NCBI GenBank assembly: GCA_025667525.1
Contig: CM046882.1
Location: forward strand, 216,860,592-216,924,591
DNA length: 64,000 nt
Direction: 5' to 3'
Origin: Glebionis coronaria
Lineage: Eukaryota > Streptophyta > Magnoliopsida > Asterales > Asteraceae
This document shows, in pieces, positions 44,697-56,673 of the stretch. Below the pieces are notes generated by a model, which did no database searches, was not told the DNA's origin, and saw only the letters and a list, made by a program, of their open reading frames with translations. Position 1 is the first letter of the stretch; each line of letters opens with the position of its first letter. The translations under genes were made by a program, and so were the position numbers.

Positions 44697-47600
44697 TAAT
44701 ATAAGGATCTTATTCAAGTTCGTTTCTCCAAGCTCACAACAAATTGAAAGTCCAACCAATCTCAAGTTTTTAATTGTTTTTTGTGTCAATTAAGATATTT
44801 GGTATCTATGTCTATTGGAAAATAGTATAGCTATGTAACCGTAAAACAAATTGCAATTACCACAATTAAAGCACGAAGTACAAGTATTAAATTCACAATT
44901 GTAAAATGCTGAAAATCTAAAGAAATAAAAGTACAAGGACTAAATGTGTAAATTCATGAAGTAAAGGGACCAAAAGTGATAAAACTTGACAAACTATAAC
45001 CACTATTCAACAAACTTTCAAAACTGTCGAACAAAAATGTAATAAACTGAAAATGAAAGGACTTACAAGTGCAAACCCTAAAAACTTGTAATTTAAAAGC
45101 TAATTAACAAACTAATGAAAGTTCAAGGACCAAAATGCAATTAAACAAGACTATTAACTAAAAACAGGCTATTAGCTTTCAATAAGCTTGTTTGAGATTA
45201 TTAACCAACCAAATTAGTTCAGGTTTTTTGCAAATGACTTAAAATGAAAAGTTTGCTAGGCTTGTTCAAGGAAATTGGCTAAAAGCAAGTAAATCTCGAG
45301 ATGGCTTATTCTAATAAGATCAAAATAAGCTATAAGCTGTATCAAACATCCACACTTTGAATTTTTTTAATGAAACTGATTAAGCAAGTGATAAAAGGAA
45401 TGGAATGTCAAGAAAATTTGAAAATGTTTAAGGCAATAAGATGAAATATGAAAATAAGCAAAAAGTGCTTATGGTTGACTTTCCCGTTGACAAAGAATTT
45501 CCAAAAAGCTGATTTTCTCAAAATTCACTCAAAACATGTTTTTGAACAGATTTGTGAAAGAAAAAAGGAAGTTTTATGAAGTAGATATGTTGGAATGAGA
45601 TAAGTACTTGGCTATGATCATAGAAAAGTGAGTTTTCTAAGTAGCTTATTATTAAGCTGATATCTTGCTCAAAACTAAAGATTGTATTGTATCACTTAGT
45701 AATCTTGAAAGCTTATAAGTTGGACTTGATCTAGGAGCAAAATTCAGTTAAAATCATCAACTAACAAAGATATGAGAATGATGAACTCTGACCCAAACTT
45801 TTTGAGTGCCAATTGCCTTTTTGATTTTGAATTTGACCACAAAACTTTGCAAGTAGACTTACACTCACCTATTGAGTAAGTGTGAACTCTAAGCAACAAA
45901 TATTAACAACTGATTCACAAAATCCACTATGATCCAAACACTAGTTTTCAACTTATATGAAAAGTTTCCAAAGGCTTTTTGAGTAAAAGTTTATGAAAGC
46001 TCAAGTTACTTATCAAGACTTGTTTAGTGACTGAAATGAACTGATATGACCACAAAAGCCAGAAGGATAACACTAAGGAACAAAATTTAGCTAACTAATG
46101 AATATTCAGCAAAATAAGACCACAATTAAGCTAGGCAACAGAATTAAAAGCTAGGAGATTATTATCTAACTATCAGAACATATCCAATACACCGAAATCA
46201 CACTATGTCACTCACAATTTAGCAAATAAGCTCTATTTCTAGGAATTGAACATGGCTGAACAGTTAAATGGAATTTAAACAAGAAATTTGATGCCTTTTA
46301 GCTTGAAGCCACCTTTGGAGGAGTAGTTAGGCGCTGAGCCAACTATTATCAACAAGAAAATCAACTTACTACCACCATTAACCATCAGCACATCATCATC
46401 ATCTACAAATCAACACCCCCTGAATCAATCTGCTACTTTGGCTATAAACTTGAACTAGAAATGTCTGAATCAGCTACAATCTTCCAATATCAATCAAACA
46501 AGCTCTATTGATCAAGTTTGATCAATAGAAACACACAGTAACAGTAGGAGTAGAAGAATGCAGAATTGAGAAGTAGATCTGAGTAGAAAAGTGAAAATGG
46601 AGTTGTATTAATGGTGGATGTTTGTTACAAGTTGTTACAACAAACTAACTAACTCAAAAGCTTGTCAGACTCTGAGGTTAGTAACTAACTATGATTACTA
46701 ACTATAAATTGAGAGAGAAAGTGAAGTGTGTGTAAATTCACACACTAGGTACAATACTGAAATGAAGAATAATTTGGCCTATTTATAGAAGAATTCTAGT
46801 GTTTGTTGGGGATGGGTGACATGTTATCGCCAATAGCAAGCTTACACGTGGCCTTGATCTTCCAATTGATTATAGCCGTTGAAGAACAAAATTGCGGTTT
46901 TCTCTTGAGTTGATTTCATCTTAATTGGATGGTTGGAGTGTACTCGCCTTGTGATTTTAAGCACTTTTCATGTAGAACACTTAATCTGAAATGCATTGCT
47001 TCTTGATGTTGATCCTAGGGTCGTATGAGTTTGAATAAGACACGTGTTATGATGCTATTTGTTGAAGGGATTAAACACGAATCATTATCTCAACTCTGAT
47101 TTTCTATTGGTGGAAAATAATGGCTAGTGGGAGCACTGTTGAGATTTTGGCATTTATTAAAGATGGTTGTTAGTGGCCAGCTGTTAGTGATGTGGCAATC
47201 CACAAGGCAATAATAAATGCCCCACATTGGCTGAAATGATGTATACTCGGATTGATAGCAAACTTGGCTTAAATTTAGCAAATTTAACCCCTCTAGTTAG
47301 GCAAATTCATGTTTTGAGCTAGGATCTTCATTTCTTTGTCATTTTAAGCCTTTCGACTTTCAAACTTCCACAATAATGATCCTTTGACTATTTTACTTGA
47401 TGATTGACCATATTTGAATTTGTTCTTGACTTTCTCATAAATTTCACTTTTAGTCCTTCATCTTTGAAAGTTGTCAAGAAAGGTCCTTTGACTTTGATCG
47501 GCTTGTCACTTTTCATCCTCCTTTTTTATTTTCTTCATCAGTAAAGCTTGAATTTCTTTATTTGCTCCAATATTGTATCATTTTATCTACACAAGCACAA

Positions 47601-47708
47601 ACAACAAAACATACCCATAATACTGCTTTTATGAATCAAAATTAGGTATTTTGCTTTGTGTTTTAGGGTGATTTGTGATATAATTGATATGAGATTTCAC
47701 TCATATCA
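44697..47708 (-). repeat. 5' LTR of E3 (complete)
   Basis: 3012 bp. In minus orientation it starts with TGATATGAG and ends TATATTA (TA, not CA; the same in E1). The first 24 bases form a perfect 9-bp stem with a 6-nt loop (47685-47708). It is the reference copy for the truncated E1 and E3 3' LTRs. Confidence 0.9.
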
Positions 47709-49709
47709 ACCCTTCAGGATCTAATTCGGATGACCATCACCCAAGGCGCCATCAGACAAGGTATTCCTCTTCTGAACCATCAGATGAGTTGGGAGGACGC
47801 TACGGGCACTCCCATTATCATACGGATGATGAAGAACATCTTTCCCTACCATGGTGTAGTGAAAGAGAAGATGCCTTCACAACCCGTATACGGAACTACT
47901 CCAATGATAAAAAACATCGCATGCCGGCATGTGTCAAACCTACGATGGATCTGGCGACCCAGATGACCATCTCAAAGTTTTCACCATACAAGCAAAAATT
48001 GAACGATGCCCGATGCCTATATGGTGCCAAATGTTTAATCAACCTTGATTGGAAACGCCCGTGACTGGTTTGATAAACTCCCTTACCGGAGCATCAATAG
48101 CTTCGATGAACTACGGTCAGCGTTTAGAAGAAACTACACTCAACGAAAGAAGTATAACAGGGATCCAGTCTCATTGGCGATGGTCAAGCAGATGCATGGA
48201 GAGTCCACGGAAGACTTCACGGAACGTTTCAAAGACGAATGCACACGAATAAGAGTGTGCCCATAAATTCTCAAGATCTCCAATTATATGCACGCCATAA
48301 CGGACAGGGAACTTATCAGGCGCCTCAATGACAGGCGCCCGTGACGTTTTGTGAGCTCATAAAAAGGGTTAGGTACTTTGTAGAGGGAGAGACTGTCGTG
48401 TCCGCAGCCTACCCCACAAAGGGAAACCAAAGCTTCCAATCGAACGACCAGCCGAAAAGGCAGTCAAACAACCAAGGTAGCGGTAGGAGCTCGGGTTACA
48501 AAAATCAAGCGAAAGGAGGGCAGTCGAACGACAAGTTCACACCTCTAAATATTACATACCAGGAAATCCTACCGACTGAAGGGGCAAATATTCCAAGGCC
48601 GCCCCCAATGACAACCCCAGTCGACCGTCGTCAGGGGAACCACTTTTACGAATTCCATAACGACAAGGGTCATGGCGCGGACGAGTGCATTCAACTCAAG
48701 AAACATACTGAGTCGCTGATTAAATCAGGCAAACTCAAGCATCTGGTCAAGGACTGGAAGGACGGGAAGGATAAAAAATGAATGACAAAAAAGATTTCCA
48801 GAAGGACAAGCCTACAACCATATTTATGGTTCAGTCATGGCAGCGCAGGACAAAGCAGAAAATTAGCCAAAAAAAAATTTCGTAGCAAGGAAATCTCACT
48901 CCCTCCTATCACGGCAACCAGCGTGGCGGACGCACCTCACACGATTGAGGTGAACATTGGAAGCCACAACGTACGCCGCATGTATGTTGATGGAGGATCA
49001 TCCACGAAGATACTCTATGAACACTGTTTCATACAGTTGAAACCAGAAATCAAAATCCAACTAACACTGGCCAAATTGCCGCTTATTGGTTTTAGCGGAG
49101 ATACCATTTGGCCAATAAGGCAGTTATGATTGTTAGTAACTATCGGAGATAAAGAACATTCAACTACAGCGTGGATGAACCTTATGGTTATACGCTCGCA
49201 TTCTCCGTACAATGGTATCATTAGGAGGCTGAGAATACTTACCATACGGGAAGTCCCGTCTACAACACACGCATGCTGAAATTCCCAGTCGAGGGGGGAA
49301 TCGTCACTATCTTCAATTTGATATTACCACCATCAGAATGTCATGCCGTCACAACACCAATACAACCAACTCTTAAAAAGGAAGGGCTACCCCCCGCGAA
49401 TTGGAAGGTGGCTATCCACCCTGATTACCCAGAACAAGAAGTGGCCATCGGAGGAACTCTCTCCGATAAGGGTAGGAACGCTATGTGCTATTTCCTTAAG
49501 GCAAACCTTGACGTGTTCGCATGGGAACAAAAGCACATGACAGACGTGTCACGCTCAGTTGTAGAACACAAGCTTCAGATCCGTCCGGGGTACCCTCCGT
49601 GAGGCAAAAGAAGCGCGACCAAGCTCTAGAGCGCAGCCAGGTTATACTAGATGAAGTAAAAAAGCTAGTTGAGGAAGGAATCATGCGGGAGGTTTATTAC
49701 CATGAGTGG
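47709..49709 (+). pseudogene. T2: Ty3/Tat gag-protease fragment
   Basis: The same family as T1 but extending further upstream. The gag capsid is readable at 48045-48265 (GNARDWFDKLPYRSINSFDELRSAF, MHGESTEDFTERFKDECTRI). Then come the knuckle remnant FYEFHNDKGHGADECIQLKKH with the same Cys-to-Tyr change as T1, and protease VDGGSSTKILYEHCFIQLKPEIK with GFSGDTIWPI. The pre-RT spacer follows (VAIHPDYPEQEVAIGGTL, QKKRDQALERSQVILDEVKKLVEEGIMREV). Stops or shifts occur near 48265, 48340, 48780, 49127 and 49600. It ends at YYHEW, where the copia-F LTR begins. Confidence 0.8.
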
Positions 49710-50496
49710 TGTAGGGACCACTAGATGTGGATCTTGCAGCCTGTTAGGGATGGTGAATGACTTCTGTAATCACAAGTCTATTCACAGAGAGACTCTAGAT
49801 GAATAACACAGTATAAGTGCGGAATACAACTACTATGAACAAGAAGAACATAATAACTATAATTACTTGATCCTTTACTAAGGATTTCTAATATTGATAT
49901 GAATTAGAACTATGTTTGATGAAGGTGTGTATAACCCTTCTGCCTAAGGTTCCTTTTATACTACAAGGAAACCCTAATACATCATTAAACGAAAACGTGT
50001 AAAGCTGATATGCATATCCTTTCTGTTGGGTCCATTAGATGTGGATCTTGCAGCCTGTTAGGAACGATGAACGACTTCTGTAATCATAGGTCTATTCACA
50101 GAGAGACTCTAGATAAATCATAGTATAAGTGCGGAATACAAATACTATGAACAAGAAGAACAGAATAACTATAACGACTTGATCCTTTACTAAGGATTTC
50201 TAATATTAATATAAAATAGAATATTGTTTTATGAAGGTGTGTAGAACCCTTCTGCCTAAGGTTCCTTTTATAATACAAGGAAACCCTAATAAATCATTAA
50301 ACCAAAACGTGGAAAACTGATATGCATATCCTTTCCTAAAATATATCATGCATATCCTAACAGAATACTCTAAATAATAAAGTTTGACTCTCTATAAGAC
50401 CAGGAGCACGTGTTTCTCCTACTACTACTAGGACCAAGAGGAACTACATACCTCCTAGTCTACCTATTACAAATAACTATTCCAAAGGTCCTAACA
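49710..50496 (-). repeat. 3' LTR of copia-F with an internal 314-bp tandem duplication
   Basis: In minus orientation it starts TGTTAGGACC at 50496, preceded by the purine run TTTAGGGGAGGAT, and ends GTCCCTACA at 49710. The block with GTGGATCTTGCAGCCTGTTAGG occurs twice, at about 49727 and 50041. About 314 bp is therefore duplicated in tandem. A GGACCCAACA-like LTR end also sits at the internal junction. Confidence 0.75.
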
Positions 50497-50509
50497 ATCC
50501 TCCCCTAAA
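50497..50509 (-). other. Copia-F polypurine tract
   Basis: TTTAGGGGAGGAT on the minus strand, directly before the LTR start. Confidence 0.75.
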
Positions 50510-51483
50510 CTTGAATTTGACCTGTTGAGTTTAAGTTTCCTGGCAAATCATGCAAAACAGCATGAGGATTGGAATAGCAAATGAAACAACAACATCATAA
50601 CCATGAGCATAAAGAACATAAAGACTGCTGCAACAAGTAACACCTAGAAGCTTCTGGAAAGCTTGAAACAAATCTGCATCCTGTTGAATCTTCACAGCAA
50701 CATGAGCAGATTTTATGAGTCTTTACCAAGTAGCTGCTCGCTCTTGGGCTAGCCAATATTTTTGGTGGAATAAGGATCACCTTGGGAGAGTAGAACCCAG
50801 CCCAACTCTTATAACGTGAATCAATGGTGAGTGGGGGTACCCTGATAATTTTAGGCAAACCATCACAGTCGTCAACGGATTTGATATGTCTTTACCAGAA
50901 GTCGTACCCTTCTGGACTCGCCAACTCTTAGCAATGAAGCATCGGTGAGCTGAAAACCCTATAGCTTTGAGCAAGCTATTATAGCTATCAACGGATTTGA
51001 GAAGATCTATACCAAGAGCCGTACCCCCTTAGATTAGCCACATTTTAGTCCAGGACCATGGCAAGTGAAAACTATCCAGTTTTGGGTAACCTGGCAACCA
51101 TCAACGGATTTGACTATCACACCAGAGTCGTACCCTCATGGTAAATCAACTCTTTCTTGTCTGTGAGACATGGTGAGTTGAGCACCATTTTTTGTATGGT
51201 CCAGGTCCAACACCAGAAGTAACTCCAAAACAGCCCAAGTACGAAACAGTCAAAGGAAAACCAATTGTATGATGGAAAAGTATAAGCAGATATTATATTA
51301 TGTACAAGTGTGAAATTCCATCAAATGTTTAAAGTATAAGCAGATATTATATAAAAAGTATTATTTATTTTTATTTTTTATTTTTTTGTGTATGTTTTTT
51401 AACTATAATGTAAGTCACCAATCACTATACAGATTGGTTAAAAAAAATGTTAGTATAATCATAAAAACAGAAAAACATACCCA
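50510..51483 (-). other. Copia-F 3' non-coding region with ~115-bp repeats
   Basis: No ORF. The phrase ATCAACGGATTTGA (or TCAACGGATTTGA) recurs near 50873, 50988 and 51102, each followed by a CCAGAAGTCGTACCC-like phrase. These are diverged tandem units of about 115 bp. Confidence 0.65.
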
Positions 51484-52332
51484 TCACATGCCAGAAGCAG
51501 CAATTTTGGCAGCTTGAAACCGGGCTTGTATTCCTTCCACCAAAGTAGTAGCCATGGTAGACTCGTTCCCTGAAGGGGCATTGGATATCTACAGATGACA
51601 TTCCAACATGGCCTCCATAGTAGCAATCGTTAAAGGATATTCCATATCCGTAAGCATGAACACTATGGCACCAGACTCTAACTCCAATATATGAACCCCA
51701 CAACCAGCATAGAGCCTCCACCTCTTGATCATCCAACGAGGCTGATCTCTCCAGACACCAGAATGAGGAGCATCAGGAGGAGAATCAAGCATCATCTTCA
51801 AGTCACCCCAGATTCTCAAACCAGGCCAGTTGGCCACCTCACTCGGAGAGGCAGGAATACCAGAATCCACAAACCAATACAACGACATAAGATCCCGACG
51901 ATCCGCCCATGTCAAAACACTTTGCAGGCCCGAGACATAACAAACATAACCATCACTGGTTGAAATCCTATGTGTGAATGTACCAGCATCACTCAAGGAT
52001 GGCTTAACCGTCCAAGCAACAATACAACCCTTACCCATTGGTAACTCTGTGTCACTATCCGAAGCCGCATCAATAAGGTTTTCAGGATCACGCTTCTCAA
52101 AAGGAACAGACTTACCACGTCTAGCCTTCTTTTTTCTAATTGAACGACGAGGTGCAGGAACACCAGAAGAAGATTCAACCTTTACCTTCGCAGCAGCAGT
52201 AGTATCTGCATGAGTAGAGTCAAAACCCTGACCAACCAAAGGATCAAAGTCTGCTGCACCAGTAGATGAGGTAGGGTGCGGTTCAGTTACCGGTGGTGAT
52301 GATTGCTCCATAGCAGGAGTAGCAGGGGTGGT
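51484..52332 (-). pseudogene. Copia-F downstream ORF (function unknown), 5' end cut off
   Basis: An open frame from the element D insertion point (52332) to TAG at 51589-51591. It then continues in frame (ISNAPSGNESTMATTLVEGIQARFQAAKIAAS) to TGA at 51484. An ATG at 52311 opens MEQSSPPVTEPHP, but the frame is also open upstream, so the true start is probably lost. The N-terminal half is acidic and Ser-rich with a basic patch, RRSIRKKKARRGKS, resembling a nuclear localisation signal. The C-terminal half is Trp-rich (MIKRWRLYAGCGVHILELESG, DMEYPLTIATMEAML). It lies between RNase H and the 3' LTR, where some copia lineages have an extra ORF. I recall similar RLY-CGVH / YPLT ORFs in Asteraceae copia elements, with no known function. 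Confidence 0.6.
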
Positions 52333-53221
52333 TGATATGAGTGATTTTACTCATATCATTTATATCTAAAAACAATGAATAAATGCATATAATGTTTAAA
52401 TATTGCCTTGTATATGCTTGTTTTGTTGTTTGATGTGTGTAGGTACCAAAGTTTGCGAAAACCGGCAAAATCGACACGAGATTGAAGAAAAATCGACAAA
52501 GCCAAAAATTCAAGCTTGTTTTTAGTAGATTTAACTTATTGAAGATTATTTGGACATTGTGGGCCCCACTTTTGGTTATTGGGCTCAAAAGCACATTTAG
52601 GAGTAATATTACTTGATGGGCCAAAAAAACCCATGTTGCACTAAATAAATCACGGTGGAAGTTTTTTGTTTGGTCCAATTTCAAGTCAAAGCCCAAAGCA
52701 AAAGTTTATGACGGTGGAAGGAAAGTTTATATAACTTTTCCTTAGTCAGCGTTTTGGTCAAAGAAAAAGTAAACAAAAGAAAAGAAAAAAAACAAAAATA
52801 AGACGAGAGAGGAGAAAGAATATTGGGGAAGAAATTTTCATCAGGTTAAGAACCCTAATAAATTGGGGATTTCTCCAATCATAAAGCGAGTGTTAATCAC
52901 GCGACTGAATCAGATAATTAAGGGAAAGAGAAGTGCATGGAATGCACGATATCCTTAGTACCAAGTGCCAGGGTGGCACTTGGTTGCATCACAGCCTCTA
53001 TTTGATTGGAGGATACACTGAAAACTTGTCAAAGATCCAATCCCAAACCTCCACATCATCATCAAAGAAGCACAAGAAGCACAAAAACTTGCCAGGTTGG
53101 CAATCCGCGTGACCAAGGCCAATGACAGCCCTTAGATGATACCTGACATGAAAGAGAAAGATTTAAGATGATCCAAAGGCCTAGAATCGTTCTTCATCAA
53201 CACCCCTCACTTCGGGTTCGC

Positions 53222-53231
53222 CTATAAATAC
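53222..53231 (+). promoter_or_regulatory. TATA box of LTR D
   Basis: CTATAAATAC, about 890 bp into the LTR, in the setting GTTCGC-CTATAAATACCC. Confidence 0.55.
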
Positions 53232-54576
53232 CCTTTCATTTTTCTTGTGTAATCATCCCTTTCTTTCTTATAATGTTATAATGTCAATTTAGTTTTTAGT
53301 TAATTGTAATTTTATTTTTAATGATATTGTAATAACTTTTATGATTAATAAAGTGATTTTGAGATTCATCTTCTTTTTACACTTGCGTATTTTTCTGTTA
53401 AGATTTATGCAGTTTTATTTTATCTATACTAAATTGATATAATATGTGAGGTTGTTTAAATGAGCTCATCCAATAGCTTAATTTAATAACTAAAGAGAGA
53501 GTTAGGGATATAAATTTGGTTTATCCCACTGATAAATCGAAAGATATAAGAAGGATAATGAGTTGTTGATTAGTAAATAAAAGTGGTTCGTGGTATTGAT
53601 GTTGATGCTGGTTCGAGTAACATTGAGTAGATTTGATGGTGACTATTGGTGTGGATGCTTTATTATGGTATTGTCTCGGTTCGAAAGTCCGCTCAGCGCG
53701 TGACTTCGTCATCAAAGGATCTCCAATTTCATGGTTAAGCACTTTATTATATTAAGCTTTTAGTGTAATTTGTTTGTATGTTAAATGTGTGTTTAATCTG
53801 TGAAATGTTATGATTTACGGTTTTGATATGGTATAATAAACTGATATGTTTCATTTAGAAGTTTAATCTGAGTTTGGTTTTGGATTTAGAAATACTGTTT
53901 TAGATTTAATTATCTGTTGAGGTTTGGGAATGTGAGTTCGCAATCTGTTTAATGGCTTAGACTGATAGGATATCTAGTTTGGGTATGCATCTGCTTTGGT
54001 AGCTTGTTAAGACGTTTCTTAGATAGCAGGGACTTGGTTAATTACTGAAAGTAAGTTACTGATATATAACTGATATGTGTTGAAGTCTGCTGATAGGACT
54101 GAGTCAGTTTATTCTAGTTCACTGATTTGCTAGATTATATTTGTTGATTTTCCTGCTCTGTTATTAATCAATCTGATATGTTTATAGTAATGTTTTGCCT
54201 GCCTGTTTTGATATTTGTTTGACTGCTAGAATTTTGTTGATCATTCTTGTACTGTTAATGAACTTGAATGCTGATATAAAACTGCTTGTTTCATTAGGAT
54301 TTTAGATTTGGATTTAAATGCTTTAAGTATTTGTAGATAAGGTTTTTGAAAATGCCTATATTCTCTTGCTTGTTGTCTTGATTTAATATTTTGGTTTGTT
54401 AAATAGATTTGGTAGATCTTTTTGTGTACTGATATAGTTGAGTTTGATAAGCTGTTATTATTTATCTTTATAGTATACTGATATTTTTAGCAGACCAAAC
54501 GTATTCTTTGGTTACTGTGTATCTAAATCTGTCACTTTTTTCCAATTCCAAAAATAATATTACCAAAAAGATCCAC

Positions 54577-54644
54577 CCCTGTGGATCGAACCCGAGACCT
54601 CTCGAATAATAGTCCAACTCCCCAACCATTTGGGCTAGCACACG
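54577..54644 (-). repeat. tRNA-like / SINE-head-like segment (copy 1)
   Basis: The minus strand has an A-box-like TAGCCCAAATGG (54626-54637) and a B box GGTTCGATCC (54583-54592), about 33 nt apart. A TTTTT lies just beyond (54564-54568). This looks like the tRNA-derived head of a SINE or a decayed tRNA gene. I see no foldable acceptor stem. Confidence 0.5.
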
Positions 54645-55365
54645 TTTTTGTGTAAGTTTGCTTTATGTGATAAATATATGATATAGTTTGAGCTGTCAAC
54701 TTTTATATAAACGTTTTTTTTTATTTACTTCCTTTTGATTTTTATTTTAAATCGTTTAATTATTAAAACGTTTAATAAATTTATCATAAGTTTAATTTTT
54801 AACATTTCAAATAAATTAATTTTTAAATAGTAAATGACAATAGAAATATTAGTTTAAATAAATAAAGTTTAAAGTTTAAAAAATATATATATATAAAAAA
54901 ATAAAAGTAAAAAAATAGATAGACTTTATTTGCGTCTTTTAGAATTATTTTGGGATACGATTCATGCACTTTAGGATTAAAATTTGTAGGATTAATTTAG
55001 ATAAAAACCGACACAAAATTCAAATCGATTGTCCAAATTGAAACAAAACGTCTCAAATTCACAAGATCCTCGTGTACAACGAACTTGGATCATCAACGTG
55101 TTTAATTGAATCCGTCTTCGGTGAATTTAGTTTATTACTTTTTCCTAAAGGTAATTTTCTAAATTATCCTATAACGTATATTAATTAACATATACTATCC
55201 TCGACACATCCAATTTTTTTGATATAGTTGAGTTTGATAAGCTATTATTATTTGTGTTTATAGTATACTGATATTTTTAGCAGACCAAACGTATTGTTTG
55301 GTTACTGTGTATCTAAATCTGTCACTTTTTCCAATTCCAAAAATAGTATAACCAAAAAGATCCAC

Positions 55366-55433
55366 CCCTGTGGATCGAACCCGAGACCTCTCGGATAATA
55401 GTCTAGCTCCCTAACCATTTGGGCTAGCACACG
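55366..55433 (-). repeat. tRNA-like / SINE-head-like segment (copy 2)
   Basis: The second copy carried by the tandem duplication: B box GGTTCGATCC at 55372-55381 and A-box-like TAGCCCAAATGG at 55415-55426, both unchanged. The bases between them differ at a few positions. Confidence 0.5.
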
Positions 55434-56004
55434 TCTTTGTGTAAGTTTGCTTTATGTGATAAATATATGATAAATAGTTTGAGCTGTCAACTTTTATATA
55501 AACGTTTTTTCATTTACTTCCTTTTGATTTTTCTTTTAAATCGTTTAATTATTAAAACGTTTAATAAGTTTATCATAAGTTTAATTTTTAACATTTCAAA
55601 TAAATTAATTTTTAAATAGTAAATGACAATATAAATATTAGTTTAAATAAATAAAGTTTTAAAGTTTAAAAAATATATATATAAAAATAAAAGTAAAAAA
55701 AACAGATAGACTTTATTTGCGTCTTTTAGAATTATTTTTGGATACGATTCATGCACTTTAGGATTAAAATTTGTAGGATTAATTTAGATAAAAACCGATA
55801 CAAAATTCAAATCGATTGTCCAAATTGAAACAAAACGTCTCAAATTCACAAGATCCTCGTGTTCAACGAACTCGGATCATCAACGTGTTTAATTAAATCC
55901 GTCTTCGGTGAATTTAGTCTATTACTTTTTCCTAAAGGTAATTTTCTAATTTACCCTATTACGTATATTAATTAACATATACTATCCTCGACACATCAAA
56001 AATT

Positions 56005-56022
56005 CTAGCGCTGCTGCCGGGG
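56005..56022 (+). other. Element D primer-binding site
   Basis: TAGCGCTGCTGCCGGGGA resembles the Athila/Tat tRNA-Asp PBS with two or three changes. Confidence 0.65.
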
Positions 56023-56673
56023 ATCTTGTGTACGATTCGTTTCGTGGAGATTTGTCGATTGTTGATTTGAAGACCCTTTCCGTCCTCGGAAAGTTTTGTT
56101 ATTTTTCTGTTATTATAGTATGTATCGTTTTTCGAGTTTTTTGTGATTACTATATTATATTACGTAGAACAATACAATTACCTACTTCCAAATGAGACCT
56201 TAGTTGGGATTTCATCACCTAGCTATTGTATTCGAATCCAAAACGAAAAAAAAGGCAAAATAGATAAATACTAATAAAAAGTTGGAACTCGATTTATACA
56301 AACTATAAGGTGGGTATAAGGCGACGAGCTATAAAAGGCCGTCTAAGGAAAAAGGTTTTTAAGTGCTTTGTGCAACCTCGTTTCCCCGCTTGCTTGTGCT
56401 TATATTGAGAGGGACGACCGATTATTGGTTTGCCAACTCAAGTAGTATTAAATCTTATTTTTGTTGTTTACTTATTGAACCTCGAGACGTTTAGGTTTTC
56501 ACCTATCGTTTCAAAGTCGACCGAGGGTAATTTACTTCCATTGTAGTTATCCTTATTCCTTGTTTTTTATCGATCATTTTGATTGAGCATTACCAAATAA
56601 AAATACCAAAAATAATCTTCTTCTTGTCTAATTTCTTTTCTTCAATCCTCTAAAATTCTCGTCACCTTGGTTT
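56023..56673 (+). other. Element D 5' leader
   Basis: About 650 bp of AT-rich non-coding sequence between the PBS and gag. No ORF or clear structure seen. Confidence 0.6.

Larger units (their letters stand above)
35685..47708 (-). mobile_element. E3: Athila-like gag-protease element without RT or integrase
   Basis: A minus-strand element of about 12 kb. It has a 5' LTR (44697-47708), tRNA-Asp-type PBS, leader, gag-protease (43779-40379), a 2-kb non-coding 3' region and a 3' LTR truncated at its far end. No RT, RNase H or integrase motif lies between protease and the 3' LTR, and there is no room for them. It depends on another element for copying. Its 5' LTR abuts Tat fragment T2. The two LTRs differ noticeably (several percent by eye), so it is older than the chromovirus. 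Confidence 0.85.
54430..55997 (+). repeat. ~780-bp tandem duplication in LTR D
   Basis: Unit 1 (54430-55210) and unit 2 (55220-55997) both run from TGATATAGTTGAGTTTGAT to CTCGACACATC, with only scattered differences. The offset is 787-790 bp. Confidence 0.9.
52333..55998 (+). repeat. 5' LTR of element D (about 3.7 kb)
   Basis: Starts with a perfect terminal palindrome (TGATATGAGT / ACTCATATCA around GATTTT) and ends GACACATCA, six bases before the PBS. It has a TATA box at 53222. The 3' third is a tandem duplication holding a tRNA-like segment. Alternatively only 55220-55998 is the LTR, but the shared E-type 5' terminus argues for the long version. Confidence 0.65.

Noticed and set aside
51425..51736. 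103-codon minus-strand ORF overlapping the copia-F downstream ORF
   Set aside because: It is in another frame of the same strand; the ORF at 51484-52332 has the better composition and continues through its single stop.
54564..54651. A functional tRNA gene on the minus strand
   Set aside because: The A and B boxes are present but I cannot fold an acceptor stem or a standard anticodon arm, so only a tRNA-derived repeat is claimed.
55220..55998. Reading unit 2 of the LTR D duplication as a separate complete LTR
   Set aside because: It begins TG and ends CA, but the E-type terminal palindrome at 52333 and the TATA box at 53222 fit a longer LTR better. Kept as an alternative only.
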